DNA of 64,000 nucleotides from Gandjariella thermophila (GTDB taxonomy: Bacteria > Actinomycetota > Actinomycetes > Mycobacteriales > Pseudonocardiaceae). A program made the translations under genes and the position numbers. Below the pieces are notes generated by a model. That model had not been told where the DNA came from and searched no databases. It was given only the letters and a program-made list of their open reading frames with translations. Positions 62,492-64,000 of the stretch are shown here, piece by piece (within the stretch, counting starts at the first letter, position 1; each line of letters opens with the position of its first letter). The stretch is from assembly GCF_005405885.1 (NCBI RefSeq), contig NZ_BJFL01000002.1, forward strand, positions 337,107 through 401,106, given 5' to 3'.

Positions 62492-62964
62492 GGCAACGGT
62501 TTTAACTTCCTGTCCGGTGAGACGGGATTGGCTCCGACGATGAAGCCGTTACTGCTGATGGTCACCGCCACTCGTTGTCGGCGACCTCGGTAGACCGTCT
62601 CGAACACCGTCCGATCCTTTCCTGAGATACCGATCGGCGTACCATGGGTGGCGGCGTGGAACACCAGGTCCACGATATCGGACTCCGCCACCCCGACCCG
62701 CGCGAACTCGTCCACACGCTTCGGATTCATGATGTGGCCAACGCCGGCGTTTGGGATGTCCTTCTCCAGCCATCTGATGTGGCCGTCGACGTTGCGGCCG
62801 ATGCGCACAACGCCCTGTGGCCTGATCTTGTGGCCCTGACGTCGTACCTCCGCCACCAGGCAGGGATCCACTTCCGGATCCCTGCGGACTCCGGGCGCCG
62901 CCGTCGTGTTTCCCGAGCAGTCGCTGCTGATGGCCGAGCTGGACTGTCGGGCTTGCCGGTCCCT
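62488..62964 (-). CDS. Polymorphic-toxin-like C-terminal domain, separated from its N-terminal module by one TGA
   Basis: The frame runs open from just after the TGA at 62965-62967. A GTG at 62871 could start a 127-residue protein. The C-terminal 75 residues, including GHIMNPKRVDEFARVGV, VFHAATHGTPIGISG, VFETVYRGRRQRVAVTIS and NGFIVGAN, have the look of a small secreted nuclease toxin of BECR type. Upstream lies the linker RDRQARQSSSAISSDCSGN and then, in the same frame, the 85-residue helical module. Whether it is expressed as a fusion is open. Confidence 0.6.
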   Translation of the reverse strand, partial: RDRQARQSSSAISSDCSGNTTAAPGVRRDPEVDPCLVAEVRRQGHKIRPQGVVRIGRNVDGHIRWLEKDIPNAGVGHIMNPKRVDEFARVGVAESDIVDLVFHAATHGTPIGISGKDRTVFETVYRGRRQRVAVTISSNGFIVGANPVSPDRKLKPLP

Positions 62965-63222
62965 TCAACCACCGTGCGCCAGCACCTCGTTGGCCGCGCT
63001 TCGGAGCCTCTCCTGCAGGCCCGCCAGCATGGCCGTCAGTTCCTGCACCTGGCTCTGGGTGGCGAGGGCCTCGTGCGCCATCGCCTCTCCGAATTGTCCG
63101 CCCGCCTGCTGGGCATACTGCGCTACCGTGCCTAACTGTTGTTCCGCTTCGACGAGATAGTTAACCGGTACCTGATTGGCCGCCGCGCGGAGCGCAGCCG
63201 CCGCGTCGTCCATGTATCCCAT
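62965..63222 (-). CDS. Small helical protein, N-terminal module of a toxin locus
   Basis: 85 residues, helical, with heptad-like Ala/Leu/Gln pattern (VEAEQQLGTVAQYAQQAGGQF, LQERLRSAANEVLAHGG), resembling the small ESX-like or DUF6244-type leaders of Pseudonocardiaceae toxins. It ends at a TGA, after which the same frame continues without stop into the toxin domain. It may be a stand-alone secretion adaptor or the front end of a broken fusion. Confidence 0.6.
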   Translation of the reverse strand: MGYMDDAAAALRAAANQVPVNYLVEAEQQLGTVAQYAQQAGGQFGEAMAHEALATQSQVQELTAMLAGLQERLRSAANEVLAHGG

Positions 63223-63327
63223 GGCGTGGGTGTCCTTTCGGTGTCGATAAAGCGCAGTTCGGCGCTACCTTTCGTTGACGATCGAGATGATGGGCGACAG
63301 CACCGCTGTCGGCGAGATCGGTATGGA

Positions 63328-63543
63328 TCAGAATCCGTCCCGTAGCCGGCAGGCCAGCCGCACCTGCGGGCACGGCCACGGTTGTCCGCACTGACCGCAC
63401 GCGTCCGTGCGGCTCACCGGTGCGTGCAACAGCAGGGCCAGCCCGATGAGGGCGTAGAGCTGCGCTGGCTCGGGCATCCGCGGCTCGGCGGCCGGAGTGA
63501 GCCGATTCTTGCGGTACAGCCGCAAAGAGATGACGTCCGCCAT
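63328..63543 (-). CDS. Small cysteine-containing hypothetical protein
   Basis: 71 residues from ATG 63543, after GGCGAGGT. It has a hydrophobic stretch (LYALIGLALLLHA, about 30-42) and then CGQCGQPWPCPQVRLACRL with four cysteines, a possible metal site. The family is unknown; similar small proteins recur in Pseudonocardiaceae. It is 105 bp upstream of the toxin locus, on the same strand. Confidence 0.6.
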   Translation of the reverse strand: MADVISLRLYRKNRLTPAAEPRMPEPAQLYALIGLALLLHAPVSRTDACGQCGQPWPCPQVRLACRLRDGF

Positions 63544-63814
63544 GACGACCTCGCCGTACCTCTCGTCGGGTGGCCTGAGACGGCGCCCGCCGCCGGGGGA
63601 AATGGCGTATCCGGAGAGCCGACCGGGGACTCGGCTCGGCCGGATCACGACGCCCAACTGGGGCCGGTTGGGCGGCTCCCGGCGGCGGGGCCTGGCTCCG
63701 AGCTTGGCGAGTCGAGCACCATCCGGGAATGATCTGGTGTTGCACTCTCGTTGCAGCCCTGCTGCGCCATGGCCTGCCAACATGATTCGATCGGGTCGGG
63801 AGAGGAGCCAACAG
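63544..63814. other. Gene-free stretch upstream of the last partial gene
   Basis: Divergent gap between the small cysteine protein and the HTH-like gene. No ORF or operator is convincing. Confidence 0.3.
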
Positions 63815-64000
63815 GATGCCGACCGTGGGCCAGTGGACCGGGCGGGAGACCCGCGCGCTGCGCATGGCGTTGCGTCTCACTGTGGGAGGGTCGGAGGCTG
63901 ACGCGGTGGGTGTAGCCGACTTTAGGTCTGGGCGCTCCTGCCTGGGGTTTCCCTCAGGCAGCTTTCGTTTTGACCTTGGCCGGTACCGTTCCGTTTCCAG
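63815..64000 (+). pseudogene. Start of an HTH regulator, probably broken, cut by window edge
   Basis: ATG 63815 follows GAGGAGCC. The first 22 residues (MPTVGQWTGRETRALRMALR) match the usual start of XRE/tetratricopeptide regulators of Pseudonocardiaceae. After that the frame stays open, but the sequence (GGSEADAVGVADFRSGRS) no longer resembles an HTH. Similarity ends near 63890, where other DNA begins. The gene looks interrupted or frameshifted. Confidence 0.4.
63938..63961 (+). terminator. Hairpin followed by T-rich stretch near the window end
   Basis: CTGCCTGGGG pairs with CCTCAGGCAG (one G-U) around TTTC, followed by CTTTCGTTTT. It has the form of an intrinsic terminator. It lies inside the open frame of the last gene, which supports that this frame is not coding here. 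Confidence 0.4.

Noticed and set aside
62549..62968. Alternative leftward frame through the toxin region
   Set aside because: It is Gly/Arg/His-rich without motifs, while the other frame carries the toxin-like domain and couples to the immunity gene.

Overview
The window is high-GC actinobacterial DNA, most likely from the Pseudonocardiaceae (Amycolatopsis or Saccharopolyspora type). The evidence is the GTG-rich start codons, the DUF397/XRE and PF04672 families, KstR and KstR2 steroid regulators, a MurT ligase, and many paralogous acyl-CoA dehydrogenases and TetR regulators. Everything was read by eye from the sequence and translations; no search was run.

1-7.6 kb holds the 3' part of a type III-B (Cmr) CRISPR operon: the end of cmr3, then cmr4, cmr5, cmr6, a CARF-like protein, a polytopic membrane protein, cmr1 and cas6. 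Most junctions overlap by a few bases. The CARF-like/membrane pair inside the effector operon is the best candidate for a little-described system: a cyclic-oligoadenylate sensor that signals to a membrane effector. About 300 bp after cas6 lie three decayed repeats with constant 38-nt spacing, a dying CRISPR array. cmr2/cas10 is presumably just upstream of the window; no cas1 or cas2 is visible.

7.6-10.5 kb is a small-gene region with lower GC in places: an XRE/DUF397 pair, two short hypothetical genes, and a MntA-HepT toxin-antitoxin pair followed by a DUF433 gene. 10.5-17.3 kb contains two acyl-CoA operons: APH-like kinase plus three acyl-CoA dehydrogenases, and HAD hydrolase plus SDR plus MaoC hydratase. 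Each ends in a perfect long hairpin. 17.4-20.2 kb is a TetR regulator divergent from a DrrAB-like ABC exporter, with twin operators between them. 20.2-23.5 kb has a lipase remnant, a DUF899 gene, a GAF sensor kinase preceded by tandem DnaA boxes and a CRP-like site, and a shrunken IS5-like element.

23.5-45 kb is mixed metabolism and regulation: a class C beta-lactamase-like esterase, an acyl-CoA ligase, an acyl-CoA dehydrogenase with a divergent TetR, a methyltransferase, an IscA-fold protein, lipoamide dehydrogenase, a succinate-semialdehyde dehydrogenase, two large LuxR-type ATPase regulators flanking a SnoaL-like gene, an N-acetylmuramoyl amidase, MurT without an adjacent GatD, a TPP enzyme, and formaldehyde dehydrogenase.

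45-62 kb is a steroid-catabolism region: cholesterol oxidase with a divergent TetR, two Mce-associated proteins, kstR, a ChsH3-like hydratase, kshA, three FadE31/32/33-type dehydrogenases, an EchA13-like crotonase, fadD3, then divergently fadE30, an SDR, kstR2 and fadA6. The order matches the ring C/D degradation locus of Mycobacterium tuberculosis. KstR-type and KstR2-type palindromes sit at the expected promoters. Together these genes convert cholesterol toward ring-opened CoA thioesters.

62-64 kb holds a contact-dependent-type toxin whose N-terminal module and toxin domain are separated by one in-frame TGA, its probable immunity gene, a small cysteine-containing protein, and the start of a probably broken HTH regulator at the window end.
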